Shown here: positions 7,092 through 14,081 of the stretch, piece by piece | Numbering within the stretch: the stretch's first letter is position 1 | Layout: every line of letters starts with the position of its first letter | IMG/VR virus record: IMGVR_UViG_3300007960_000227 | Span: 1-22,238 of that record | Strand: one strand, 5' to 3' | Origin: a virus | Length of the DNA stretch: 22,238 bases | The notes under the pieces: generated by a model | What the model was told of the DNA's origin: nothing | What the model saw: only the letters and a program-made list of their open reading frames with translations | Database searches by the model: none | Translations under genes and position numbers: made by a program

Positions 7092-7478
7092 CTAGTGGAC
7101 GATGCCACTGTTCGTGAGGAAGGAGGCGAACTTCTGCTCGGCGGCGCCCGGGACGACTCCGGAAGCGCCGTCGCCGTCGGCAGCCTCCTTGGTGAGTTCG
7201 CCCAGGGGGAGTCCAGCGGCGGCGTGGCTGACCAGTTCCTCGACGTCATCGAGGTTCCGGGAGCCGGAAGCGAGGGTCTGCGCGTACTCGGCCTGCGCGT
7301 CCTCGGCCACGATGCCGCGCTCGACCGCCACGCTGGCGATCTTGACGGCGTGCTCGCGCCGGTCCTTCTTGGCGAGCTGAGCACGCAGCTGCTCGTTCTC
7401 GGCGGAGAGGTCGCGGATGGCGGCGGCGGACTTGATGAGGAGCCCGTTGAGCTCGGCGGATCCGATCTTGGTGAGCAT
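7092..7478 (-). CDS. Coiled-coil head-block protein
   Basis: A 128-residue protein whose ATG overlaps the upstream stop by one base (TGATG), so it is probably coupled to the gene before it. Residues about 18-42 form a heptad-like coiled coil (IRDLSAENEQLRAQLAKK). Weak motif-like sites are LIKSA (14-18), VKIAS (45-49) and LTKEA. The C terminus is Gly/Ala-rich and ends in a hydrophobic F-A-S-F-L-T-N segment. With the preceding disordered protein, it sits between protease and capsid, the usual place for scaffold and core proteins. A scaffold partner role is possible but unproven. Confidence 0.6.
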   Translation of the reverse strand: MLTKIGSAELNGLLIKSAAAIRDLSAENEQLRAQLAKKDRREHAVKIASVAVERGIVAEDAQAEYAQTLASGSRNLDDVEELVSHAAAGLPLGELTKEAADGDGASGVVPGAAEQKFASFLTNSGIVH

Positions 7479-8167
7479 CAGGCCTGCCCTCCGTCGTTGA
7501 CGCGGCGCGCGAGCTCTTCGCGCACCTGCTCGAGGTTGACCCCCGGGGGGAGCTGGGGAGCGGCCTCGTCCGAGGCGGTCTTGGCCTTGCCCGCGTTGAT
7601 GTTGCGCTCGCCGGCCTTGCCCGCGTTGCGCAGGTTCTCCTTCACCTTGGGGTCCGCGAAGGGGGTGGCGGAGAGCAGCTTGGAGAGCGCGGGGGCGACG
7701 AGCTTGGCCTTGTCGGCCTTGGTGACGCCGATGGCGGCTTCGTTGCTCTTGAGGCCGGGGTGGCTGGCGCCCTTCTGGGTGCTCGAGGTGTCGGGCGAGG
7801 GGGCGTTGCCGCCCGGGCGCTGGTGCTCGTTGTCGTCGGGAGCACCCGTGGCCTTGGGCTTCATGGGAGGAGCGCCCTTGTGCGGCTGCACCTGGGACTG
7901 CTTCTTCTCGCCGTGCGTCTGCCCGGCGTTGGTGCCCGCGGGCGGCGCGGCGGCGCTGGCGTCCTTCTCGAGCACCAGCAGGGACTCGACACCGCGGGTA
8001 CCGACGAACTCCAGCGCGCTGGCGAGCTTGCTCAGCTCACCGTGGTCGATGCTCGCACCGGAAGAGGCGGGGGGAGCCGCCTGCACTTCGGGAGTGGTCG
8101 GGGCCGACTGCTCGGCCTCTTCCGCGTCCCCGATGGCCTGACGGATCATGTCGTTCAGAGAGAGCAT
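7478..8167 (-). CDS. Disordered Pro/Ala-rich scaffold candidate
   Basis: A 229-residue protein; the start at ATG 8167 is preferred because GAGGA lies eight bases upstream and the frame before it is codon-poor. A short N-terminal helix (1-20) precedes LSKLAS (46-51) and LEKDAS (66-71). Residues about 70-145 are low-complexity Pro, Ala, Gly, Ser and Lys, probably disordered. The C-terminal part holds N-A-G-K-A-G-E-R-N-I-N-A-G-K-A-K-T-A-S and a final charged helix. Its place between the protease and the capsid gene suits a scaffold, and the KTAS site would allow processing. There is no sequence-level proof. Confidence 0.55.
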   Translation of the reverse strand: MLSLNDMIRQAIGDAEEAEQSAPTTPEVQAAPPASSGASIDHGELSKLASALEFVGTRGVESLLVLEKDASAAAPPAGTNAGQTHGEKKQSQVQPHKGAPPMKPKATGAPDDNEHQRPGGNAPSPDTSSTQKGASHPGLKSNEAAIGVTKADKAKLVAPALSKLLSATPFADPKVKENLRNAGKAGERNINAGKAKTASDEAAPQLPPGVNLEQVREELARRVNDGGQA

Positions 8168-8183
8168 GGGTGGTCCTCGTAGG

Positions 8184-8483
8184 TCACGCACGCACCAAGG
8201 TATCACCTCGGAGCGGGGTTGGTACAGTCTTGATCCCGCGAGCGGGGTCGATCTTGGCGCCAAGCCGTCCCGTGCTGGGGGTCTTGACCGCCTTGCTGCT
8301 CATTCCCCGCGGCGGTCGAGGCATCGGAGGCTGGTGCTTGATTCCCAGGCCGCGCGCCGACGAAGTTCGCACACCAGCACCGCTGTTCCCAGACGGCAGG
8401 GTCATGCCCAGGCCGACTTGAGGGACGTTCTTGGTGGCGGTGTTGGCCAACTTCTCGAGCTCCGTGGCGAAGGATTCCAGCAT
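8184..8483 (-). CDS. Small basic protein with N-terminal FATELEKLA motif
   Basis: A 99-residue protein whose N terminus (residues 5-13) is F-A-T-E-L-E-K-L-A, a clear copy of the N-terminal motif. The rest is basic and rich in Pro, Gly and Ser (P-M-P-R-P-P-R-G near the middle), probably disordered. No clear ribosome site was found, but the ATG lies only 4 bases after the upstream stop (TAG CGCT ATG), suggesting re-initiation. It may be a small internal or core component of the prohead. No family was recognised. Confidence 0.6.
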   Translation of the reverse strand: MLESFATELEKLANTATKNVPQVGLGMTLPSGNSGAGVRTSSARGLGIKHQPPMPRPPRGMSSKAVKTPSTGRLGAKIDPARGIKTVPTPLRGDTLVRA

Positions 8484-8487
8484 AGCG

Positions 8488-8919
8488 CTATTCGGCGCTG
8501 TCTGCCTCGGCGTGGCAGGCGCTGCAGATGGAGCTGCCCTGGATGTCCATGGCGTTCTCCTTGCACACGCGGCACTTGCCGTTGATCATGGCGACCTTCA
8601 TGAGCCCCAGCTCGTGGGTGAAGGCGTGGGCCATCAGCTGCCCGCCGAAGGTGTCGTAGGCCACCTTCTCGAGCTCGGAGGTGTCCTCGGGCTCCGCCGC
8701 GGCCGGCTGGGCGGAGGCCGTCTTCTCGGTGCCCTCGTCGGCCTCGAGCTGCGTGGCCAGGGCGATGAGCTCGGCGGTGCTCATGTCGCGCAGCGCGCCG
8801 GCGGTCTGTCCGGACTGCCCCAGCTGCTCGAGCATGGCCGCCTCGGCGGTCTTCTCGAGGGGGCTCACCCGCTGGTCGGAGTTGTAGATGGAGTCCAGGA
8901 GGGAGGCCATGTCGCTCAT
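8488..8919 (-). CDS. Head-block protein with four EKxA-type motifs and C-terminal zinc knuckle
   Basis: A 143-residue protein; ATG 8919 overlaps the protease stop (ATGA) and has GAGGA upstream. The N terminus is S-L-L-D-S-I-Y-N, then LEKTA (21-25). MSTAELIALA (46-55) and TEKTAS (64-69) follow, then LEKVA (83-87), a GGQLMAHAFTHEL segment (92-104) and LMKVA (106-110). This order matches the central part of the 310-aa acidic repeat protein, and the MAH segment also matches the 127-aa protein. The end carries C116-x2-C119 and C132-x2-C135, a likely zinc knuckle. It looks like one of three related processed head proteins; the zinc part could bind DNA or RNA. Function is inferred from context only. 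Confidence 0.7.
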   Translation of the reverse strand: MSDMASLLDSIYNSDQRVSPLEKTAEAAMLEQLGQSGQTAGALRDMSTAELIALATQLEADEGTEKTASAQPAAAEPEDTSELEKVAYDTFGGQLMAHAFTHELGLMKVAMINGKCRVCKENAMDIQGSSICSACHAEADSAE

Positions 8920-10601
8920 GAGAGATCCTCGATTCCGAGCAGTGCCCGTGCGGCTGTGTGTGGAGGTAGTACCCGATCCCACGAAGAAGGAACACCACCG
9001 CGATCACGGTGCGCAGCCGTAAGGTATACCGATACGGGGGGCGGAGACAACCCCTTCTCGGTACTCCCCGACGCGAGCTTCTCCCAGGAGTTCTCGAAGA
9101 GTTCTCCCAGATAGTGCTCCCGGTAGAAGGCCGGGTCGTTGTCGATAGCCTGCGGTAGCAGGCCTGGAAGGTAGACAAGTGCCTTCCTGTAGGCGTCGTA
9201 GGCCTCCGCAACCTTCTGCAGAGGTGGCGTGTTCTCGACCTGCTCTCGCTTGGGCGGGAGCTTGGGAGACTTCACCACGACGAGCTGCAACGAGCGCGCG
9301 GGAAGGTGCGGATGGAAGGCAGACCGGGACGCCAGCAAGGACGCCAACAGGCGCGCGAGGTTCGGACTGTAGCTCTCGCAGCTCAGGCGAAGCGCACTCT
9401 CGGAGGTAGCCGGCGTGAACACCTGGCGCTTCGCGCTCAGCTGGGACGCCAGGTCACCCAGGCCCGCGCCTGTGAGCGCTCCGTGCTGGAACTCGTGTGG
9501 CTTGAGCACGATCCCCAGCAGCGCCAGCGTGTTGACGAGCTGCTCGAAGTCGCCCCCCAACAGGCCGGTTGGAATGTCGGGTTCGCGCGCAGTCAGGCGC
9601 TCCACATTCGGGCCAGCGTTGGGGAGGATCTCCTTGGTCACTTCGGCGCTCTTGGCAGCTTCGGCCTGCTTGTCGTGCGCCACCTTGACCAGCACGCCTT
9701 CGCGCGTCACCTCGATGGCGTCCGCTGGCGGCCGCGTACCAATGCGCTCGAAGTAGGAGTGCGGCACGAAGAAGCGGGTCCCTGCCGCCGAGGCCACCTT
9801 GAGCAGTACCCCGGACTCCTTCGCTGCCGGAACGAAGACGTCCGAGAGGTCGAAGAAGCGGGGGAAGAGGTTGACCATGCCGACGATCCGCCCGTCAGGC
9901 AGGATCTGTGCCCGCTGCGTGAGCAGGCACTCGCAGTAGTCGCGCGTGGTCTTCGAGATGGAGCCGCACTTGGTGCAGACGTCGAAGGGAACCTTGCACC
10001 CCATCGAGATCTGGCGAGGCTTGCGCTCGTCGATGTCGTCGATGACATCCTGCGCCCCCACCTTCTTGGCCATCTCCCGGTCGTGCCGGACGATGACCTC
10101 CACGCGGTGCATCGCGGGGTTGTAGACCGCCACCACGATGTCCCCGTAGGCGATCTCGGGGTTCTTGTTGACGTGGTGCAGGTAGCGCTTGGCGTTCAGG
10201 AACGTCTTGTGCCCGAACTCGTGGTAGTTGCCCGGGGGGAGGCGTCGCCCGTGCGGGGTCACCCAGCGTGCCTCGAGGCGCCTGATGACGTCTCGGGGGT
10301 TCTGCTTGAGGTGGTCGTGCGCCAGCGCGATCTCGGGGAAGATGTCCCCGTTGACGTTCATCCCCCAGTACTCGTAGGCCCCCAGCGGGGTCATGAGCAC
10401 GAACTGGTAGGCCGGATCCGGCCGCAGCTGCTTCAGGTAGGCGTCGATCTCGGGATGCAGCTCGCGCACGCCGGCGATCTTCTCCAGGCCCCCACCGCCC
10501 GCGCGCGTGACGTCGACCGCCTCGGCGAAGCACCGCCCCAGCGGATCGGAGCCGCCGACGGTGACGGGAAGCGTCTTGGGGATGCCTGGGAAGTCGGACA
10601 T
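8916..10601 (-). CDS. Prohead maturation protease with long C-terminal extension
   Basis: A 561-residue protein. The first half resembles prohead proteases of the assemblin-like serine type, which cut scaffold and capsid precursors inside the prohead: MNVNGDIFPE (81-90), a histidine region GHKTFLNAKRYLHHVN (130-145), a GDIVVAVYNP strand (153-162) and I-S-M-G (198-201), whose Ser199 is the likely nucleophile. H142 or H143 is the likely catalytic histidine, from family layout. A cysteine cluster (C202, C209, C212, C223, C225) follows the serine and may bind zinc. The protein carries motif copies LEKIAG (39-44), LLKVAS (267-271), LVKVA (304-308), LQKVA (461-465) and WEKLAS (506-511), so it may process itself. 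The last 250 residues were not recognised. The start follows the upstream stop by three bases. Confidence 0.8.
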   Translation of the reverse strand: MSDFPGIPKTLPVTVGGSDPLGRCFAEAVDVTRAGGGGLEKIAGVRELHPEIDAYLKQLRPDPAYQFVLMTPLGAYEYWGMNVNGDIFPEIALAHDHLKQNPRDVIRRLEARWVTPHGRRLPPGNYHEFGHKTFLNAKRYLHHVNKNPEIAYGDIVVAVYNPAMHRVEVIVRHDREMAKKVGAQDVIDDIDERKPRQISMGCKVPFDVCTKCGSISKTTRDYCECLLTQRAQILPDGRIVGMVNLFPRFFDLSDVFVPAAKESGVLLKVASAAGTRFFVPHSYFERIGTRPPADAIEVTREGVLVKVAHDKQAEAAKSAEVTKEILPNAGPNVERLTAREPDIPTGLLGGDFEQLVNTLALLGIVLKPHEFQHGALTGAGLGDLASQLSAKRQVFTPATSESALRLSCESYSPNLARLLASLLASRSAFHPHLPARSLQLVVVKSPKLPPKREQVENTPPLQKVAEAYDAYRKALVYLPGLLPQAIDNDPAFYREHYLGELFENSWEKLASGSTEKGLSPPPVSVYLTAAHRDRGGVPSSWDRVLPPHTAARALLGIEDLS

Positions 10602-10604
10602 GTC

Positions 10605-11213
10605 TCAGCCAGGGAACGGCGGCATCGCGATCATCTTGCCGCTGTCCGTCACCTTGCGCAGGAAGGGGTAGCGCGTCTCCTGAGCGGCCCGCTCGGTGTC
10701 GAGGATGCTCTTCACCTTCCGCTCGTCGATGGCCGCGGAGTCGACCATGGAGCGCACGGTAGCCGCGGCGATGACCGGCTCGCTTGCCAGGTAGGGGCTG
10801 GCCCGATGGAGCACGCGGAAGTAGGCCTGGGTGTGGGGCGTGTTGTCCAGCGACGGATCGGCCTTGAGCATGGCCTGGTAGTCCGTCCCCATGCGGTTCT
10901 TCCGCATCTTGTCCATCACCCGGCCCACGCCGTGCCCCGCCAGCTGCTGCCCAGCGCCGAGCCCGGTACCGAGCGCCGCCAGGCCGAGCACGGTGAGTGC
11001 CCAGCGCCCCACGCTCATCTTGGCCTTCCGCTTGCCCTGCTTGGCTCCCTCCTGGGCCGCTTGCCCAGCCGCGGCCCCGACGCCACTTCCAGACCCGAGC
11101 AGCAGGCTCTTGGGGAGGCGGAAGGGCCCCGCGGTCTTCTCCAGCGGGCGAGCGGAGAGGATGGACCTCACCGCCATGGCTCGTTGCAGGTCGCTTTCGT
11201 AGATGTGGCTCAC
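10605..11213 (-). CDS. Head-block protein with LEKTAG motif and one membrane-like segment
   Basis: A 202-residue protein. GTG 11213 overlaps the upstream stop (GTGA) and has AGGAGG five bases before it. Residues 24-29 are LEKTAG. A Gly/Ser/Ala stretch and a basic patch (KQGKRKAKMS, 58-67) lead into a hydrophobic segment of about 20 residues (W-A-L-T-V-L-G-L-A-A-L-G, 71-82), then basic residues. The C-terminal half (112-165), with DP, YFRVLHRASPYLASEP and AAATVRSMV, is the pattern of a small helical family that I have seen in other phage head blocks, from memory. It sits directly before the protease. A membrane-active or internal protein is possible; the function is unknown. Confidence 0.6.
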   Translation of the reverse strand: MSHIYESDLQRAMAVRSILSARPLEKTAGPFRLPKSLLLGSGSGVGAAAGQAAQEGAKQGKRKAKMSVGRWALTVLGLAALGTGLGAGQQLAGHGVGRVMDKMRKNRMGTDYQAMLKADPSLDNTPHTQAYFRVLHRASPYLASEPVIAAATVRSMVDSAAIDERKVKSILDTERAAQETRYPFLRKVTDSGKMIAMPPFPG

Positions 11214-11755
11214 GTCGGCCTCCTGACTTGCCCCATGTATCGCTTGGTAGCCGTTCTCGCTTGTGCGGTCCCTCGTCGGAGCGCACTGGCGCCGTGCCCA
11301 GCTCCGGCGTAGGCGAAGTAGCCCGTCATCGCGGCGCCGAGGGGCTGCTTGCGGATGACCGTCCCCGCGGTACGGGCGACTCCCTTGGTGACCGCCTTCG
11401 TGCCCTGCCACACGGCCTTGGCCGGAACACCCACGAGCATCCTGGCAGGCGTGCGCAAGGCGCGGCCTACGCCCTCGCCGCCAGCTTGGATGCCCCCGCC
11501 GATGCCGCCCACACGGACCGTCGACGGACCTCCGATGAAGGGAAGCTTCCCGAGCTTCCCCCCGATGCCGGGCGTCTGAACTTCCTTGCCGCTCCAGAGC
11601 ATGTCCAGCGCCTTGTTGAAGCGCTTGGCTCCGGGCCGCGACGATTCAGCCGCCCCCCGCCAGTGGCTTCGGTACTGCCCGAACCACGAGTCGGCCGTCG
11701 CGTCTGCGATCTTCTCCAGCTCCTGCTGGAACGCCAGGGCGAGCACCACGTTCAT
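11210..11755 (-). CDS. Basic glycine-rich protein with N-terminal FQQELEKIA motif
   Basis: A 181-residue protein. The ATG shares one base with the upstream stop (TGATG) and follows AGGACGG. Residues 9-17 are F-Q-Q-E-L-E-K-I-A. The middle (about 60-135) is Gly/Val/Ala-rich with G-I-G-G-K-L-G-K-L, and the C terminus is basic. It shares its build with the other small basic or glycine-rich proteins of the block: tag, then small-residue region, then basic tail. An internal head protein is the working idea. No enzyme motif is visible. Confidence 0.6.
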   Translation of the reverse strand: MNVVLALAFQQELEKIADATADSWFGQYRSHWRGAAESSRPGAKRFNKALDMLWSGKEVQTPGIGGKLGKLPFIGGPSTVRVGGIGGGIQAGGEGVGRALRTPARMLVGVPAKAVWQGTKAVTKGVARTAGTVIRKQPLGAAMTGYFAYAGAGHGASALRRGTAQARTATKRYMGQVRRPT

Positions 11756-12639
11756 CAGGCCGTCCTGAGCTTGTCCCGCAGGTAGTCTCCGGAGAGCTTG
11801 CGGGCGTCGGCGGCCTGCTGGGCCGCGCTGCGCGCCACCCGAGCCGCATGCGCGGTCTTCTCGAGAGAGGCGTAGGTGGTCAGGATGGGGTGCTCGGTAT
11901 CGACCGTGACCGCCATCGCGAGCTTCTGCATCTCGCTGGCGCGGTTGATGATCACCCCGTTGCGCTGAAGACGCTGGGCCACCTTCTCCATGGCCGCCCG
12001 AGCGAAGGGGGGCTCCTCGCAGATCTCACCGACGGCGCCGGCGATCTGGAGGATGCCGTGCCCGTGCTGCAGGTGCGCCTGCTTGACCAGCTCGTAGAAG
12101 GTGTCCTCGAGGCGCCCCACCTCGATCTCCAGCCGGTCCGCGTCAGAGCGCAGGAAGCCTTCCGCCGCAGCCGTCTTGGTGTGCAGCGCCGCCGCCCCGG
12201 CCGCGGGGTTGAGCTCGGGGTACTCGTCCTGGGAGGCCGTCTTGTCCACCCCGAAGGCCTCCTCCAGAGAGACATCCGACGGCAGCTGCTCCCCCACCGG
12301 GGGCTCCAGGAAGTCCATGCTCTGCTGAAGGGGAGCCGGCGAAGCCTCGGGCTGCTGGATCACCTCGTCGATCTTGGCCGGGGAGAATTCGATGTTGGGG
12401 TCCTGCTCACCCTCGTGGAACAGTCCGCGCCAGGCAGCCTGGTTTGCGGCCTGGGTGACGCGCTCCACCTGGTCACGGTTCAGCGATTCCTCGCCGACCA
12501 CGCTCCGCACAGCCGCACTCAGCGAGTCCGCCTCCTTGGTCATGAAGCGACTGGCCGCTCGCTTGCCCAACAGGGAGAGATGCTCGGAGGTAGTCCCGCC
12601 GGTGGTGCCCTCGGCGAGCTTGGTGAGGAAGTCCTGCAT
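11755..12639 (-). CDS. Helical head-block protein with about seven EKxA-type motifs
   Basis: A 294-residue protein and the first gene of the head block, next to a divergent promoter region. It starts M-Q-D-F-L-T-K-L-A and has the segment H-L-S-L-L-G-K-R-A-A near 20-29, followed by SAAVRSVVGEESLNRDQVERV (41-61, broken in motif here only for display). From memory, such helical N termini occur in conserved proteins near head genes of large phages. Motif copies: LTKLA (5-9), MTKEA (33-37), VDKTAS (131-136), HTKTA (153-157), MEKVA (217-221), MQKLA (237-241), LEKTA (259-263). The central part is acidic, Pro/Gln-rich and probably disordered. It may be a core or scaffolding protein, or a virion component processed by the protease. 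No portal features were seen. Confidence 0.65.
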   Translation of the reverse strand: MQDFLTKLAEGTTGGTTSEHLSLLGKRAASRFMTKEADSLSAAVRSVVGEESLNRDQVERVTQAANQAAWRGLFHEGEQDPNIEFSPAKIDEVIQQPEASPAPLQQSMDFLEPPVGEQLPSDVSLEEAFGVDKTASQDEYPELNPAAGAAALHTKTAAAEGFLRSDADRLEIEVGRLEDTFYELVKQAHLQHGHGILQIAGAVGEICEEPPFARAAMEKVAQRLQRNGVIINRASEMQKLAMAVTVDTEHPILTTYASLEKTAHAARVARSAAQQAADARKLSGDYLRDKLRTA

Positions 12640-12721
12640 GGTGTCTCCAGTGTAGTGGCCGACTGGATTTTACGTCAACGGGGCTCTGTGAGTGACCCGA
12701 GCTTCGTGTTATCGTCGGTCC
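12640..12721. promoter_or_regulatory. Divergent promoter region between head block and regulator
   Basis: These 82 bases separate the minus-strand 294-aa gene (start 12639) from the plus-strand regulator (start 12722). On the minus strand TTGACG (plus 12673-12678) is followed after 18 bases by TACACT (plus 12649-12654). A better -10 alone, TAAAAT (plus 12667-12672), overlaps that spacer and leaves a normal leader with its GGAG. On the plus strand TTATCG (12709-12714) lies seven bases before the ATG, which would give a leaderless mRNA. These are sequence matches only. Confidence 0.4.
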
Positions 12722-13432
12722 ATGGAAGGATTCTACGACAAGAACGGAGCGGCGTCTGTCCTGGGAGTAACACCCAGGCAGGTGACCAACTACTTGAGCG
12801 AGGGCCTTCTGCGACGTGTACCGCACGCAGGGAAGGTCTGGATCCCCAAAGCCGACGTGCACAACCTGTACGACAGCAAGACCAAGGGGGTTGCTCCGAG
12901 CCGGGTGGAGTTCCGCCGGCTCGAGCAGATGGTCGCCAAGCTCCAGTCGGAGGTCGAAGTCATCAAGCTCGGCCTCGGCGTCGGCGCCCCAGCCAGAAAC
13001 CGAGACGAGGCCGAGCTGTTGACTCTCCGCGCGCTGTACCTCGACTACTTGGCCAAGCCAGGCTGGGCTACCCGGCGCATAGCCGAGGTGGCTGACGAGA
13101 TGCTCTCCTTGACCGAAGAGGAGATCACGACGCTCTGCGACGCGGTGGGACCTACTGCGTGGGCTCCGCTCTTCGACCTGGTGAAGCGCATGGTCACCTG
13201 GGTCGAGCACCAGGACGCCTTTCCCGAGCACGGACTGGACACACTGCACCAGCGCCTCATCCGCGCCCGGGATCGCATGCTTGGAATGCTCCACGCCTCC
13301 ACCGTGGTCGCTACGGAGGTGCCTGCGACCCTTGCAACCAGCCTGCACGCGCAGCTCGAGCTGACGCCAACCGAGATCGACCGCTTCGTGGCGCGCTACG
13401 TCCGCGCCTACGGGGAATCGCGGGAAAACTGA
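12722..13432 (+). CDS. Helix-turn-helix DNA-binding regulator (MerR/excisionase-like N terminus)
   Basis: A 236-residue plus-strand protein in an otherwise minus-strand region. Residues 1-50 form a winged helix-turn-helix of the HTH_17 or excisionase type: NGAASVLGVTPRQVTNYL (about 7-24) then a wing (GKVWIPKADVHNLY), which binds DNA. A coiled-coil-like segment follows (RRLEQMVAKLQSEVEVIKLG), suggesting dimerisation, and a helical C-terminal part of unknown type. No ribosome site precedes ATG 12722, so translation may be leaderless; a GTG ten codons earlier (12692) is an alternative. It sits beside the divergent promoter of the head block and may control it or its own cassette. It could instead bind DNA in the terminase or packaging pathway. 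Confidence 0.75.
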   Translation: MEGFYDKNGAASVLGVTPRQVTNYLSEGLLRRVPHAGKVWIPKADVHNLYDSKTKGVAPSRVEFRRLEQMVAKLQSEVEVIKLGLGVGAPARNRDEAELLTLRALYLDYLAKPGWATRRIAEVADEMLSLTEEEITTLCDAVGPTAWAPLFDLVKRMVTWVEHQDAFPEHGLDTLHQRLIRARDRMLGMLHASTVVATEVPATLATSLHAQLELTPTEIDRFVARYVRAYGESREN

Positions 13433-13453
13433 AAAAAATCAACGCTTTGCCTC

Positions 13454-13459
13454 TATAAG
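13454..13459 (+). promoter_or_regulatory. Possible -10 element of the membrane-protein gene
   Basis: TATAAG lies about 50 bases before the next plus-strand start, inside an AT-rich patch (13420-13460) that stands out in this GC-rich DNA. A weak CTGAAA sits about 19 bases upstream as a -35. The match to a sigma-70-type promoter is modest and no experiment supports it. Confidence 0.3.
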
Positions 13460-13507
13460 CTCTGTGAGCGAGGAAGAACACCCACGCTCGAGCTGCACGG
13501 AGGCAGC

Positions 13508-13942
13508 ATGTCCGACAAGACCAACGTCCCCCCGGCTGCCCAGGTGGATCGGTTGATGGCGGAGCATCTTCCTGCCGCACTGCGGGCGCTCCCGCAGTCG
13601 GTCGCGAAGCTGGACCGCATCATCCATCTGCTCGAGAACCAGGGGACCACCCACGGAGACTCCAACATGAGCGACAAGAAGAACACCACGGGCATCCCCG
13701 CCGAGCTCAAGGCCGGCGAGGCCATCGAGATCGTCCCCACCGAGGGCGACGTGAAGCGCTGGAAGAACGGCAAGCGCTCCTGGACCCCCCGCAACGAGCC
13801 CGCCACCTACCTGGTCGGCGCCACGGCGCTGGTCATCGGCGGCGGCATCGGCTTCGCGGTCGGCTCCAAGGTCGGCAAGGCCAAGGCCAACGCCAAGGCC
13901 GAGGAGGCCCCCGAGGCCCAGGCCGAGCTCCAGGCGCTGTAG
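13508..13942 (+). CDS. Small single-span membrane protein with possible dual start
   Basis: A 144-residue plus-strand protein with GGAGG five bases before ATG 13508. A second in-frame ATG at 13667 (residue 54) has CGGAG eight bases upstream, and both start with Met-Ser-Asp-Lys. From the second start the protein would be 91 residues. The C-terminal half has a hydrophobic glycine-zipper segment Y-L-V-G-A-T-A-L-V-I-G-G-G-I-G-F-A-V-G (about residues 98-116), then Lys/Ala/Glu-rich tail. Two start sites and one membrane span recall dual-start holins, but the type is uncertain. It could also be a membrane anchor or a superinfection-type protein. It is probably co-transcribed with the regulator and ends before the terminator at 14082. 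Confidence 0.6.
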   Translation: MSDKTNVPPAAQVDRLMAEHLPAALRALPQSVAKLDRIIHLLENQGTTHGDSNMSDKKNTTGIPAELKAGEAIEIVPTEGDVKRWKNGKRSWTPRNEPATYLVGATALVIGGGIGFAVGSKVGKAKANAKAEEAPEAQAELQAL

Positions 13943-13983
13943 CACTCGGCGAGCGTCACACTACAGAGCCCCCGGAACAGGAG

Positions 13984-14054
13984 GCTCCGGTGAGTCCGCA
14001 GACCCATCCCCAAGAGGCAGCACCTCACGGGCGGTCGTAGGGACTCACCGGAGC
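13984..14054. repeat. 14-bp perfect inverted repeat with 43-base spacer
   Basis: GCTCCGGTGAGTCC (13984-13997) and GGACTCACCGGAGC (14041-14054) are perfect inverted repeats, separated by 43 bases, in the gap between the membrane-protein gene and the terminator. As RNA it would form one long stem with a large loop. The whole is 71 bases long but is not a tRNA, since the seven-base acceptor continues straight on and no D, anticodon or T arm fits. It may be an RNA element in the 3' untranslated region, a protein binding site or a DNA cruciform. Confidence 0.7.
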
Positions 14055-14081
14055 GCGTACTCCGAGGGGGGCACAGGAAGC

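Noticed and set aside
5496-8141. Very long open frame on the plus strand, opposite the capsid and scaffold genes
   Set aside because: It is antisense to genes with good ribosome sites and recognisable products. GC-rich coding DNA with G/C third positions makes long opposite-strand frames common. The same applies to long plus-strand frames at 1448-3298, 9306-11312 and 17887-19956.
13984-14054. Possible tRNA: 71 bases with a seven-base acceptor-like pairing
   Set aside because: The pairing runs on to 14 bp and leaves no D, anticodon or T arm, so it is a simple long hairpin.
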